Positions 32,295 to 40,242 of a stretch of DNA of 64,000 nt are shown piece by piece. The stretch lies in contig CAMQHT010000006.1 in assembly GCA_947001705.1 (NCBI GenBank), positions 5,921 to 69,920 of the forward strand, read 5' to 3'. The stretch is from an uncultured Collinsella sp. GTDB lineage: Bacteria; Actinomycetota; Coriobacteriia; Coriobacteriales; Coriobacteriaceae. Positions within the stretch are counted from its first letter, which is position 1, and every line of letters starts with the position of its first letter. A program made the translations under genes and the position numbers. A model generated the notes under the pieces. That model saw only the letters and a list, made by a program, of their open reading frames with translations. It was not told the DNA's origin and did not search any database.

Positions 32295-32741
32295 CTACAG
32301 CTGCTCGAGCATAGCGGCGCAACCGGCGAGCACGTCGCGGTAGGTGGCATCGAAATTGCCGGTGTACCAGGGATCGGCCACGTCGCCGGGGCGCCCGGTC
32401 CAATCGAGCAAGCGCGTAATCTTGCCGTCGGGGTCGTCGCCAAAGATGCGACGCAGGCCACGCGTGTTCTCAGCATCCATATAGACAATGTGGTCCCAGT
32501 TGCCATACTCTGCTCGACGCGCCTGGCGGGCACGGTGCGCAACGACGGGAATCCCGACTTCGCGCAGCTTGGCGACCGTGCCATGATGCGGCGGGTTGCC
32601 GATCTCCTCAGTTGAGGTCGCTGCGGAATCGATGACAAACTCCGCCTCGCGCCCAGCGCGGCGCACGAGCTCGGTAAACACCGACTCAGCCATCGTCGAG
32701 CGGCAGATATTCCCATGACAGATAAACAGTACGCGTTGCAT
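32295..32741 (-). CDS. Low-molecular-weight protein tyrosine phosphatase
   Basis: A 148-residue phosphatase. The P-loop CHGNICRS places nucleophile Cys8 and Arg14. The acid/base Asp lies in VADPWYTGNF near the C-terminus, with the usual DPW/Y context. ATG 32741 follows AAAGGA; longer forms lack a site. Such enzymes reverse tyrosine phosphorylation, often of exopolysaccharide kinases or of host proteins. The gene is convergent with the kinase operon and downstream of an MFS transporter on the same strand. Confidence 0.92.
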   Translation of the reverse strand: MQRVLFICHGNICRSTMAESVFTELVRRAGREAEFVIDSAATSTEEIGNPPHHGTVAKLREVGIPVVAHRARQARRAEYGNWDHIVYMDAENTRGLRRIFGDDPDGKITRLLDWTGRPGDVADPWYTGNFDATYRDVLAGCAAMLEQL

Positions 32742-32792
32742 ATGCGGTTTCCTTTCGATCGCCATCATCGAGCTCGAGTATCGCATCTGTGC

Positions 32793-34028
32793 TTACGCTC
32801 TCGCCCGCTTGCGCTCCCAGCGAGCCAGCTTAATCGTCACCAGCGTGAGCGCCCAGGCCACAAGCGAGAACGCGGCACCAACCGCGCCAACGTAGGCAAT
32901 GCCAACGCTGCTTACCACGGCGCCGCCCACTGCGGTGCCAAACGAGATGCCGACGTTAAACGCCATGGGCTCAACCGAACTTGCGAGTACCATCGACTTG
33001 GGATGGCGGCTGCGTGCCACGTCCATAAAGTGCGTGATGCACGACACCGAGAACAGGTACATGAGCAACGCCAAGCTAAAGACAAAGACCGGCGCGAGCG
33101 GCATGGTGCCGCCCACGGCAAACAGCCCGAGTAACGCCGCAGCCTGCAGTACAAACGTCACAAGCAGTGCCTTCATGCCAAAACGCGCGTCGATCCATCC
33201 GCCCAAGATGTTCGAGACCAGGCAGAACACGCCGTAGGCCATAAGCGTGGTGCTCGCCTGAACGGTTCCCATACCCAGCACCTGCTCAAGATAAGGCGTC
33301 ACGTAGCCGTAGAACACATAGACCGAGCCTACGCCAAACAAAAAGATGAGCATGCCGGTGATGATGCTCGGCTCGCGCAGCAGACCCGCCTGCTCGCGAA
33401 AGGTGGCAGGCTCATCGGTTTGCCCAGCGCGCGGCATAAACGCCACGAGCGCTCCGCAGATCAGAACGGCAAAGGTCAGCGTGCCGTACATGGCCACGTG
33501 CCAGTCGAGCGTGTCGGCCACGAACTTGCCGATCGAGGTCACAAAGACCATTGCCACGGAAAACGCACCATATACCACCGAGATGGCAAGTGAGGTTTGC
33601 TGTGGGGACAGCAGCTCGGGGATGTACGTCACACCCACGGCGAGCAGTGCGCCCGAGACGGAGCCCAGGACAATGCGCGAGATAAACAGCACCTGGAAGT
33701 TGGGCGCCAACGCCATGACCAGGTTGCCGAGCACAAAAACGATGCTGTAGCACACGAGCAGCTGGTAGCGGCGGAATCGCCCCGTGCTGAGCGCGAGCAC
33801 CGGCGTGGCGATAGCGTAGACGAGCGCGAACACGCTGATGAGCTGGCCCGCAGTGGCAAGTGATACGCCGAGTTCCGTTGCCAAGTCGCTTTCGATGCCG
33901 ATGACCACGAACTCCGAGCAGCCGAGCGAGAAGCCCAACAGCACGAGCAGCGCCAGGCAGAGCTTGGTGCGCGCGGGGGAGAGCGCGGCGGCGGTTGACT
34001 TACTTTTAGGCGTGGTTGCGGCGGTCAA
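32793..34028 (-). CDS. MFS transporter (AraJ/sugar-efflux-like DHA1 family)
   Basis: A permease of about 411 residues with 12 hydrophobic helices. The beginning LCLALLVLLGFSLGCSEFVVIGIESDLATELGV is typical of DHA1-type exporters such as AraJ, YdhP and chloramphenicol exporters (xxEFxxxG...dLA..lgvs). The 5' end is uncertain: TTG 34028 has GGAG 8 nt upstream, while TTG 34076 has no good site and no ATG fits. It is divergent from and overlaps the control region of the LpdD-Nudix gene. Exported substrates are unknown; metabolite or drug efflux is likely. Confidence 0.8.
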   Translation of the reverse strand: MTAATTPKSKSTAAALSPARTKLCLALLVLLGFSLGCSEFVVIGIESDLATELGVSLATAGQLISVFALVYAIATPVLALSTGRFRRYQLLVCYSIVFVLGNLVMALAPNFQVLFISRIVLGSVSGALLAVGVTYIPELLSPQQTSLAISVVYGAFSVAMVFVTSIGKFVADTLDWHVAMYGTLTFAVLICGALVAFMPRAGQTDEPATFREQAGLLREPSIITGMLIFLFGVGSVYVFYGYVTPYLEQVLGMGTVQASTTLMAYGVFCLVSNILGGWIDARFGMKALLVTFVLQAAALLGLFAVGGTMPLAPVFVFSLALLMYLFSVSCITHFMDVARSRHPKSMVLASSVEPMAFNVGISFGTAVGGAVVSSVGIAYVGAVGAAFSLVAWALTLVTIKLARWERKRARA

Positions 34029-34189
34029 GGTTGTCACTCCAATGTCGCATGAATAAGCGGGATTCAATCCCTGCAACTCTAACAGAATGTGTCAGGTGCC
34101 TGCCCCCTTTGTCGCAGGCTGCGCTTGCCTGTATAGTCGCAATACAGGCGAAGATGGTCTCAGGTACATCGCGGGCGACAGGAGATCCC

Positions 34190-35137
34190 ATGGGTATGCA
34201 CACGACAAAGGTTGCAGTGGGCGAGGGCAAGTTTGCGCTCGAGGCCCAGTTGACGGTGACGCCGCGCGGCATGGTGGTGTACGCCTGCTCGCCGGAGTAC
34301 GCGCATCTGGGCGCCACGGCGCAGGCCATTCCGCGCCCTGAGCCCGGTCGCACGGCGACCGTGAGCATCCTGGCCGTTCCGTGCCATCGAGATGAGATCC
34401 CGGCGCACGATATCGCGGCGGCGCTGGCCACGCGCTTTGGCGTGCCGGTAGTTGCAAGCACGGGCTTTCATGTGGAGCATGCGACTGCGGACGATCTGCA
34501 GCGCGTGCTCGCTACCACCAAGGAGCTCATCGCCGCGCTCGAGGAGGCCGCCGCGCGCATCCTGCGCGCCGGCTGGGATGAGGGCGGTGCAGGCGCCGAG
34601 GTCGTGGCGGTCGATGCCGCGACCGGCGAGGCGCTTGGCCCTGTCGATCGCATCGAGGCACATGCCGGCGAGGGCATCCTGCATCAGGCATTTCTGACGC
34701 TTCTGGTCGAGGGCCAGGGCGAGGACGCGCGCCTGCTGCTCTGCCGCCGCAGTCCGCTCAAGCGCCTGTGGGGCGGGGTGCTGGCCGATAGCTGCGCCGG
34801 CCATCCGCTCCCCGGGGAAGACGTCGCGGCCGCCACGGCGCGTCGCATCAACGAAGAGCTTGGCATTGCGCGCGAGCCCGACCAGCTCAAGCACCTCGGT
34901 CACGTGGTGTATCGCGAGGATCACGGCGACGGCCGCTGCGAGTGCGAATGGTGCGAGGTGTTCGCAGCCCATGTTGAGCCGGGCGAGCTGCATATCAACC
35001 AAGAGGAGATCTCGGAGGTGCGTCGCGTGGCCCCGTCCGAGCTCAAAGGCTACCTGCAGGGTCACCCCGAGCAGCTGGCCCCCTGGCTCCGCGAGGCACT
35101 CAGCGACCCATCCATCCGTACGGCCCTCGCTATGTAA
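34190..35137 (+). CDS. LpdD-like prenyl-flavin chaperone domain fused to IPP-isomerase-type Nudix domain
   Basis: A 315-residue fusion. Residues ~1-120 resemble LpdD, the small partner of gallate decarboxylase: PEYAHLGATAQAI, CHRDEIPAHDIA and STGFHVEHATADDLQRVL. Residues ~140-300 match type I isopentenyl-diphosphate isomerase. EAHAGEGILHQAF carries the two metal histidines. LWGGVLADSCAGHPLPGE contains His205, and RCECEWCEVFAA supplies the two acidic ligands. The catalytic Cys of isomerases (xCGHP) is Ala203 here, with Cys202 beside it. The Nudix box GHPLPGE...RRINEELGI is nearly complete. ATG 34190 has GGAG 5 nt upstream. Transporter, ubiD and ubiX genes follow, so it probably supplies or handles the prenyl donor and prenyl-FMN. 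Confidence 0.82.
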   Translation: MGMHTTKVAVGEGKFALEAQLTVTPRGMVVYACSPEYAHLGATAQAIPRPEPGRTATVSILAVPCHRDEIPAHDIAAALATRFGVPVVASTGFHVEHATADDLQRVLATTKELIAALEEAAARILRAGWDEGGAGAEVVAVDAATGEALGPVDRIEAHAGEGILHQAFLTLLVEGQGEDARLLLCRRSPLKRLWGGVLADSCAGHPLPGEDVAAATARRINEELGIAREPDQLKHLGHVVYREDHGDGRCECEWCEVFAAHVEPGELHINQEEISEVRRVAPSELKGYLQGHPEQLAPWLREALSDPSIRTALAM

Positions 35138-35139
35138 CA

Positions 35140-35231
35140 AAGGTACAGTCCCTTTGCCATATCCAAACCGTCACAACATTCGATGAAAATCTCGAAATCG
35201 AGGAAAAGCGTCGAAGATTGTGACGGTTTTT
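35140..35231 (+). terminator. Degenerate palindrome plus terminator of the CGTCACAACATTCGA repeat family
   Basis: A decayed CAAAGG...CCTTTG palindrome (35140-35157) is followed by a stem AAACCGTCACAA (35165-35176) with TTGTGACGGTTT (35218-35229) and a T-run. Inside is CTCG/CGAG. Nearly the same composite occurs at 40042-40158. Confidence 0.75.
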
Positions 35232-35296
35232 GCCCAGAGGATCGCTTCTCATCCAAAAATCCCGCTTGACTGTATTGCCACAACACAGCGCAACGT

Positions 35297-35327
35297 AAGG
35301 GGCGTCCGATAACGGGCGCCCCTTTTT
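35297..35327 (+). terminator. Terminator-like hairpin before the transporter gene
   Basis: The stem AAGGGGCGTCCG/CGGGCGCCCCTT (one mismatch, ATAA loop) is followed by TTTTT. It lies 54 nt before the transporter start and could be a second terminator of the upstream gene or an attenuator of the transporter-ubiD-ubiX transcript. Confidence 0.75.
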
Positions 35328-35380
35328 AAGCGGCAACGTGGTTGCGAATCCGGAGCGCCCCCAACAAGAAAGGTGGGGAG

Positions 35381-36838
35381 ATGGAAGCGGAAAAGAAGGC
35401 GTTTAAGATCACCAAGCGCGAAATTGGCTTTGTGCTGGGTATCGTTGTCTTTTTGCTGGTGAAGTTTCTTCCTTTGGCGGAGCTGAGCTCGACGGTCGAG
35501 CTCACGGTCGGCGGTCAGACCTGTCTGGCACTGACGCTCGCCACGGTGGTGTTCTGGGCATGCGGTGTGGCGCAGCCGGGCTTTGTGGGCCTGCTCTATT
35601 GCGCGCTGCTCGTTCTATTCAAGGTGTGCGTGGACGACACGGGCGCCGCGAGCATCTCGGCGACGGTCGCCTCCACGTTTAGCTCGTGGACCAAAGCCAC
35701 CATGTGGCTCGTCATTGGTGCCTACCTCATCGCCAGCGCGGTCAAGGAGTCGGGCCTGGGCGAGCGCATCGCCTATGCGTTTATGCTCAAGTTCGTGCGC
35801 GACGCCAAGTCGCTCATCATCTCGATCTTCGCGCTCACCTTTGTGCTGTCGCTGCTGATCCCGCATCCGTTCCCCCGCGCCTTCCTCATCCTCGCCGTCG
35901 TCTCGGTCATCGCCGAGTCCGCCGGCTACGGTGACGACGACAAGGGTAAGCTCGGCTTCCTCGTGTTTGCCGCTGCTGCCCCGGGCTCCATGTTCTTCCT
36001 GACGGGCGACTCCACACTCAACCCGCTCGTCGCGCAGTACAGCGCCGAGGCCGGCGGCATGAGCCCGTCCTTCGTCGACTGGTTCCTGTACATGAGCGTG
36101 CCCATGCTGGTCGCGCTGCTGTGCACCCTGTTCCTGGGCCTCTTCTTCTTTAAGCCCAGCAAGGAACTCGTCTACGATCGCGAACAGATCGTGGCCAAGC
36201 AGGCCGCGCTCGGCAAGCTTTCCGTCAAGGAGATCCGCACCATCGTGTGGCTTGTCATCGCTATCGCGCTGTGGCTCACTGTCTCGGGCGATTACATCGG
36301 CTGGGTCACCCTGGCCATCGGCGTTGCCCTCGCTATGCCCATCGTCGGCGAGGTCCTCACCCCCGCCAGCTGGAACGCTGTCGACATCAAGTCCCTCATG
36401 TTCCTGACGGCCGCCATGGCCGTGGGCTCCGTGGGCGGTGCCACCGGTATGAACGCCTGGATCGCCGATGTCGTGCTTCCCAGCTCCGTGCCCGAGAACA
36501 TCTTCCTGTTCGCCCTGCTTGTCGCCGCGCTTTCCATGATCATCCACATGTTCATGGGCTCGGTCATGGCCGTGCTCGGCGTGTGCGTGCCGGCGTTCAT
36601 CAGCTTCGCGGCCGGCTCCAGCGTGAGCCCGCTCGCCGTGGCGCTCATCGTCTTCACGTCCATCAACATCTACTACATCCTGCCGTTCCATAACCTGCCG
36701 ATCCTTATCGGCGAGGGCAAGGACGCCGGCGGCTACACCTCCAAAGAGGCCATGCGCATGGGCATTCCCCTTACCGCGGTCGTCTTTATTGTCGTGCTGG
36801 TCGAGGCCGCCTGGTTCCATCTCTTTGGCCTGATGTAA
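35381..36838 (+). CDS. DASS/SLC13-family anion symporter
   Basis: A 485-residue membrane transporter with about 12-13 hydrophobic helices. The layout is that of the divalent anion:Na+ symporter family (CitT/SLC13): a first half ending ...AAPGSMFFLTGDSTLNPLVAQ and a repeat half with SLMFLTAAMAVGSVGGATGMNAWI. Members import di- or tricarboxylates and related organic anions. ATG 35381 follows GGTGGGGAG. It stands 143 nt upstream of the ubiD-like decarboxylase, so it probably brings in the aryl carboxylate that UbiD decarboxylates. The substrate is inferred from context. Confidence 0.85.
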   Translation: MEAEKKAFKITKREIGFVLGIVVFLLVKFLPLAELSSTVELTVGGQTCLALTLATVVFWACGVAQPGFVGLLYCALLVLFKVCVDDTGAASISATVASTFSSWTKATMWLVIGAYLIASAVKESGLGERIAYAFMLKFVRDAKSLIISIFALTFVLSLLIPHPFPRAFLILAVVSVIAESAGYGDDDKGKLGFLVFAAAAPGSMFFLTGDSTLNPLVAQYSAEAGGMSPSFVDWFLYMSVPMLVALLCTLFLGLFFFKPSKELVYDREQIVAKQAALGKLSVKEIRTIVWLVIAIALWLTVSGDYIGWVTLAIGVALAMPIVGEVLTPASWNAVDIKSLMFLTAAMAVGSVGGATGMNAWIADVVLPSSVPENIFLFALLVAALSMIIHMFMGSVMAVLGVCVPAFISFAAGSSVSPLAVALIVFTSINIYYILPFHNLPILIGEGKDAGGYTSKEAMRMGIPLTAVVFIVVLVEAAWFHLFGLM

Positions 36839-36981
36839 GCGGTCGAGCGCTTGGGCTGTAAGCAGCCGAGTGCTCGAACTGCGAGTGGCCGAGCGCTCCA
36901 TCTATGAGCGCCGCGGCCCCACTACGTTACCCAGCTCGGCGGCACTCCCGCCGCCGGGCACTCTCCCGAAAGGAGCACGCT

Positions 36982-38469
36982 ATGTCCACTACCGATGCTT
37001 CCCAGATCCACGACCTGCGCTCCGCGCTCGACTTTTTACGCGAGATGCCGGGCCAGCTTCTCGAGACCGACACCCAGGTCGATCCCGATGCCGAGGTTTC
37101 GGGCGTCTATCGCCACGTCGGTGCTGGCGGCACCGTTATGCGTCCGACCAAAGAGGGTCCGGCGATGGTCTTCAACAACGTCAAGGGCTTTGACGATGCC
37201 AAGGTCTGCATTGGCATGCTTGCCAGCCGCAAGCGCGTTGCCGCCCTGCTCGACCTGGACGAGGAGCACCTGGGCCTCGAGATTGGCAAGCGCTTCGAGA
37301 ACCTGATCGCGCCCAAGCAGATCGCCGAGGGTGCGCACGTCGACTGTCAGGAGGTCGTGTACAAGGCGACCGACGAGGGCTTTGACCTGCGCAAGATCGT
37401 TCCCGCTCCCACCAACACGCCCGTCGATGGCGGCCCCTACATCACCATGGGCCTCGCCTACGGCACGAGCCCCGACGGCTCCCAGTCCGACGTGACCATC
37501 CACCGCTTCTCCTGCGTCGACAAGGATAAGCTTGCCATGTGGATTACCCCCGGCAGCCGTCACCTGGGCGCGTTCTTTGACGAGTACTGCCAGCGCGGCG
37601 AAGACATGCCCATCTCCATCTCCATCGGTTTGGACCCCGCCGTGTACATGTGCTGCGGTTTTGAGGCTCCCACCACACCGCTCGGCTTCAACGAGCTGCA
37701 AATTGCCGGCGCCCTGCGCGGCCACGCTGTCGAGCTTGCCGACTGCGTCACCGTTCCGCAGAAGTGCATTGCCAATGCCGAGTACGTGCTCGAGGGCTAC
37801 CTCATGCACGACGAGACCATCAACGAGGACGTCAACGGCCACGGCTACGCCATGCCCGAGTTCCCCGGCTACACCGGCGGCGCCAAGGTCTGCCCGGTGA
37901 TCAAGATCACCGCCGTCACCACGCGTGTCAACCCCATTATGGAGAGCTGCATCGGCCCTTCGCACGAGCACGTGTCCATGGCCGGTATCCCCACCGAGGC
38001 TTCCATCTACAAGATGGTCGAGACCGCTATCCCGGGCCGCCTGCTCAACGTCCACGCTGCTCCCTGCGGCGGCGGCAAGTTCGTTGCCATCATGCAGTTC
38101 AAGAAGTCGAGCAAAAATGACGAGGGCCGTCAGCGCAACGCCGCCATGCTCGCCTTCTCGGCATTCTCCGAGCTCAAGCATGTGATTCTGGTTGACGAAG
38201 ACGTCGACATCTTCGACATGAGCGACGTGATGTGGGCCATGACCACGCGCTTCCAGGCCGACGTGGACCTCATCACCATCCCCGGCTGCCACTGCCACGT
38301 GCTCGACCCGTCCAACGATCCCGCGTTCGACCCCACGATCCGCGAGCATGGCATCGCCTGCAAGGCCATCTTCGACTGCACGGTTCCGTTCGACCTCAAG
38401 AAGAACTTCATCCGCTCGCAGTTCATGGAGATCGACAAGGACAAGTGGGCCGCAGAGCTCGCTTTCTAG
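36982..38469 (+). CDS. UbiD-family decarboxylase (LpdC/gallate-decarboxylase-like)
   Basis: A 495-residue prenyl-FMN-dependent decarboxylase. LREMPGQLLETDTQVDP at the N-terminus, PVDGGPYITMGLAYGTSPDG, GFNELQIAGALRG, MPEFPGYTGGAKVCPVIKI and NPIMESCIGPSHEHVSMAG are UbiD-family segments. The length and the EFPGYTGG form are closest, from memory, to hydroxyaryl-acid decarboxylases such as LpdC. The reaction is reversible non-oxidative decarboxylation of a phenolic acid, e.g. gallate or protocatechuate. ATG 36982 has AAAGGAG 6 nt upstream. UbiX follows after 37 nt to make the prenyl-FMN cofactor. The exact substrate is not determined by sequence. Confidence 0.88.
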   Translation: MSTTDASQIHDLRSALDFLREMPGQLLETDTQVDPDAEVSGVYRHVGAGGTVMRPTKEGPAMVFNNVKGFDDAKVCIGMLASRKRVAALLDLDEEHLGLEIGKRFENLIAPKQIAEGAHVDCQEVVYKATDEGFDLRKIVPAPTNTPVDGGPYITMGLAYGTSPDGSQSDVTIHRFSCVDKDKLAMWITPGSRHLGAFFDEYCQRGEDMPISISIGLDPAVYMCCGFEAPTTPLGFNELQIAGALRGHAVELADCVTVPQKCIANAEYVLEGYLMHDETINEDVNGHGYAMPEFPGYTGGAKVCPVIKITAVTTRVNPIMESCIGPSHEHVSMAGIPTEASIYKMVETAIPGRLLNVHAAPCGGGKFVAIMQFKKSSKNDEGRQRNAAMLAFSAFSELKHVILVDEDVDIFDMSDVMWAMTTRFQADVDLITIPGCHCHVLDPSNDPAFDPTIREHGIACKAIFDCTVPFDLKKNFIRSQFMEIDKDKWAAELAF

Positions 38470-38506
38470 TAAGTAGCCCTACCGAGTAACTAAGTAAGGA
38501 GTTGTC

Positions 38507-39085
38507 ATGCCTGAGTCTTCTGTCCGTCCCCGTCGTATTGTCGTTGGCGTGTCTGGCGCCAGCGGTGCCGCGCTGGGTCTTGAGTGTCTCAAATGCCTGC
38601 GTCAGGCTGGCGCCGAGTCGGCGCTTGTCGTAACTCGCGGGGGAGAGATCACCATCGAGCAGGAGCTCGGCATGACGCTCGACGAGTTTGCCGCACACGC
38701 CGATGTGGTCTACGACAACAAGAACATCGGCGCCGCCATCGCAAGCGGTACCTATCCGGTCGACGGCATGATCGTGGCGCCCTGCTCCATGAAGACCCTC
38801 GCCGGCATCGCGAGCGGCTACAGCGAAAATCTGCTGCTGCGCGCGGCCGACGTGCAGATGAAAGAGCAGCGCCGCCTGGTGCTTATGGTGCGCGAGACGC
38901 CCTTCAGCGCCATTCATGTCGACAACATGGCGCGCCTGGCGCGCGTACCGGGCGTCATGCTCATGCCGCCCATGCTCACGTTTTACAACGGCCCCGTCAC
39001 GCTCGATGACGCGGTGCATCACATCGCCGCCAAGGCGCTCGAGGCCGTCGGCGTGTCATGTGCAAACTATAAGCGCTGGTCATAG
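38507..39085 (+). CDS. ubiX: UbiX-family flavin prenyltransferase
   Basis: A 192-residue enzyme that joins dimethylallyl phosphate to reduced FMN to make prenyl-FMN, the cofactor of UbiD enzymes. RRIVVGVSGASGAALGLECL is the FMN-binding start. IVAPCSMKTLAGIASGYSENLLLRAADV and LVLMVRETPFSAIHVDNMARLA are the standard UbiX/Pad1 motifs, including the residues that hold the phosphate. It directly follows the ubiD-like gene on the same strand with its own AAGGAG site. In the gallate system this partner is called LpdB. Confidence 0.93.
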   Translation: MPESSVRPRRIVVGVSGASGAALGLECLKCLRQAGAESALVVTRGGEITIEQELGMTLDEFAAHADVVYDNKNIGAAIASGTYPVDGMIVAPCSMKTLAGIASGYSENLLLRAADVQMKEQRRLVLMVRETPFSAIHVDNMARLARVPGVMLMPPMLTFYNGPVTLDDAVHHIAAKALEAVGVSCANYKRWS

Positions 39086-39177
39086 GCGTCTTTAGGGTAG
39101 GATACGAGTAGTGTTTGAGCCCGCTGCCCCTGTGGGCGGCGGGCTTTGTGCGCAAAAGGGATGTGTCGGGAGGACCT

Positions 39178-40047
39178 ATGCAGACGGGCATGTATGCGAT
39201 TAGCGAGATGGCGAGCTTGTTTAACGTTTCGCGCCAAACGCTCATCTACTACGACAAGATCGGTCTGTTTAAACCCGCCGTGGTGAACGAAAAGGGCTAC
39301 CGTTTCTATTCGCCCACGCAGATCCCGCTCATGCGTCTGATCTGCATGCTGCGCGACCTGGGGCTCGAACTCGACGAGATTGACCGCCTGACCTCGACGT
39401 TCGACATTGGCGAGATGACCGATCACCTGCGCTCGCGGGTGCAGGCGCTCGATGAGCAGATTGCCGGGCTCAAAGCCGAGCGCGCGAGCGTACAGGAGCG
39501 TCTAAGCTTTTACGACGAGGCGGTTTACTGGCGCGAGCGCGAGGGCAAGCCGGAGCTCAAGCAATTCGAGCGTCGCTACGTGGTCTTTGAGGAGTTTCCG
39601 GGCGATATCGAGCGCGGCCGCTCGATGCTGCACCCTACGCTCATGCGGGCAATCCTGCGCATGCGTACGTTGACGGGCACGCGCCCCATGCGCGGTTGGG
39701 GCGCCATGCTGCGTCGCGAGGCGCTGCATTCCGACGACCCTATCGCCGGCGCGGGCTCCTTTGCCGTGCTGCCGCGCGGTGTCGAGGAACTGCTGCCGAG
39801 CGATCCCGCCGAGCTGGCAGAGATCGGCATCGAGGTGCTGCCCGAGGGCACATACCTGTGCATGAGCCGCTGGGGTATGCCGTACGAGCCCGAGGGCATC
39901 CGCGCCATCGTTGCCTGCATGGACGAGCACGCGCTCCAGCCCGTTGGCAACGCTTTCGACTTTTGCTACCTCGATACCACGAGCTACGACGAGTCCCACC
40001 AAGAGGACTTTTGCTGCATCCAAATCCCCGTTACCCTCCAGATGTGA
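39178..40047 (+). CDS. MerR-family regulator with C-terminal effector domain
   Basis: A 289-residue regulator. The N-terminal MerR helix-turn-helix is YAISEMASLFNVSRQTLIYYDKIGLFKP, with wing VNEKGYRFYSPTQ, followed by a coiled-coil helix (~85-120, LRSRVQALDEQIAGLKAERASVQERL). The C-terminal ~150 residues look like a GyrI/BmrR-type small-molecule-binding domain. ATG 39178 follows GGAGG. It lies 92 nt after ubiX on the same strand and may control the aryl-acid module or an unrelated exporter. Its stop codon lies inside a palindromic repeat. Confidence 0.85.
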   Translation: MQTGMYAISEMASLFNVSRQTLIYYDKIGLFKPAVVNEKGYRFYSPTQIPLMRLICMLRDLGLELDEIDRLTSTFDIGEMTDHLRSRVQALDEQIAGLKAERASVQERLSFYDEAVYWREREGKPELKQFERRYVVFEEFPGDIERGRSMLHPTLMRAILRMRTLTGTRPMRGWGAMLRREALHSDDPIAGAGSFAVLPRGVEELLPSDPAELAEIGIEVLPEGTYLCMSRWGMPYEPEGIRAIVACMDEHALQPVGNAFDFCYLDTTSYDESHQEDFCCIQIPVTLQM

Positions 40048-40072
40048 CAAAGGGACAGTCCCTTTGTCACAT
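40042..40072. repeat. Palindrome of the CAAAGGG/CCCTTTG family overlapping a stop codon
   Basis: ATGTGACAAAGGGAC, one central A, then its exact complement. The left arm includes the last codon and the TGA stop of the MerR gene, so the repeat contributes to the end of a coding region. Confidence 0.85.
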
Positions 40073-40092
40073 TCGCGGCATGGCTGCCGCCC

Positions 40093-40158
40093 AAACCGTC
40101 ACAACATTCGATGAAAATCTCGAAAACGAGGAAAAGCGTCGAATGTTGTGACGCTTTT
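40093..40158 (+). terminator. Hairpin of the CGTCACAACATTCGA repeat family
   Basis: A perfect 15-bp stem pairs CGTCACAACATTCGA (40097-40111) with 40139-40153, enclosing CTCG/CGAG, followed by CTTTTCC. It is the better-preserved copy of the element at 35165-35231 and probably ends the MerR transcript. Confidence 0.75.
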
Positions 40159-40242
40159 CCTGTCTGTGCCGGCGAGCTCCTGTGCCATCTGGGGGTATAA
40201 GGCTAGCAAGTGTTTATTTGCGAGGCCAAGGGGGCGCCCCGT

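Noticed and set aside
34016..34189. Longer N-terminus for the LpdD-Nudix gene
   Set aside because: The extra 58 residues have no ribosome site and overlap the divergent MFS start region and a degraded CCCCTTTGT repeat; ATG 34190 has a good GGAG site.
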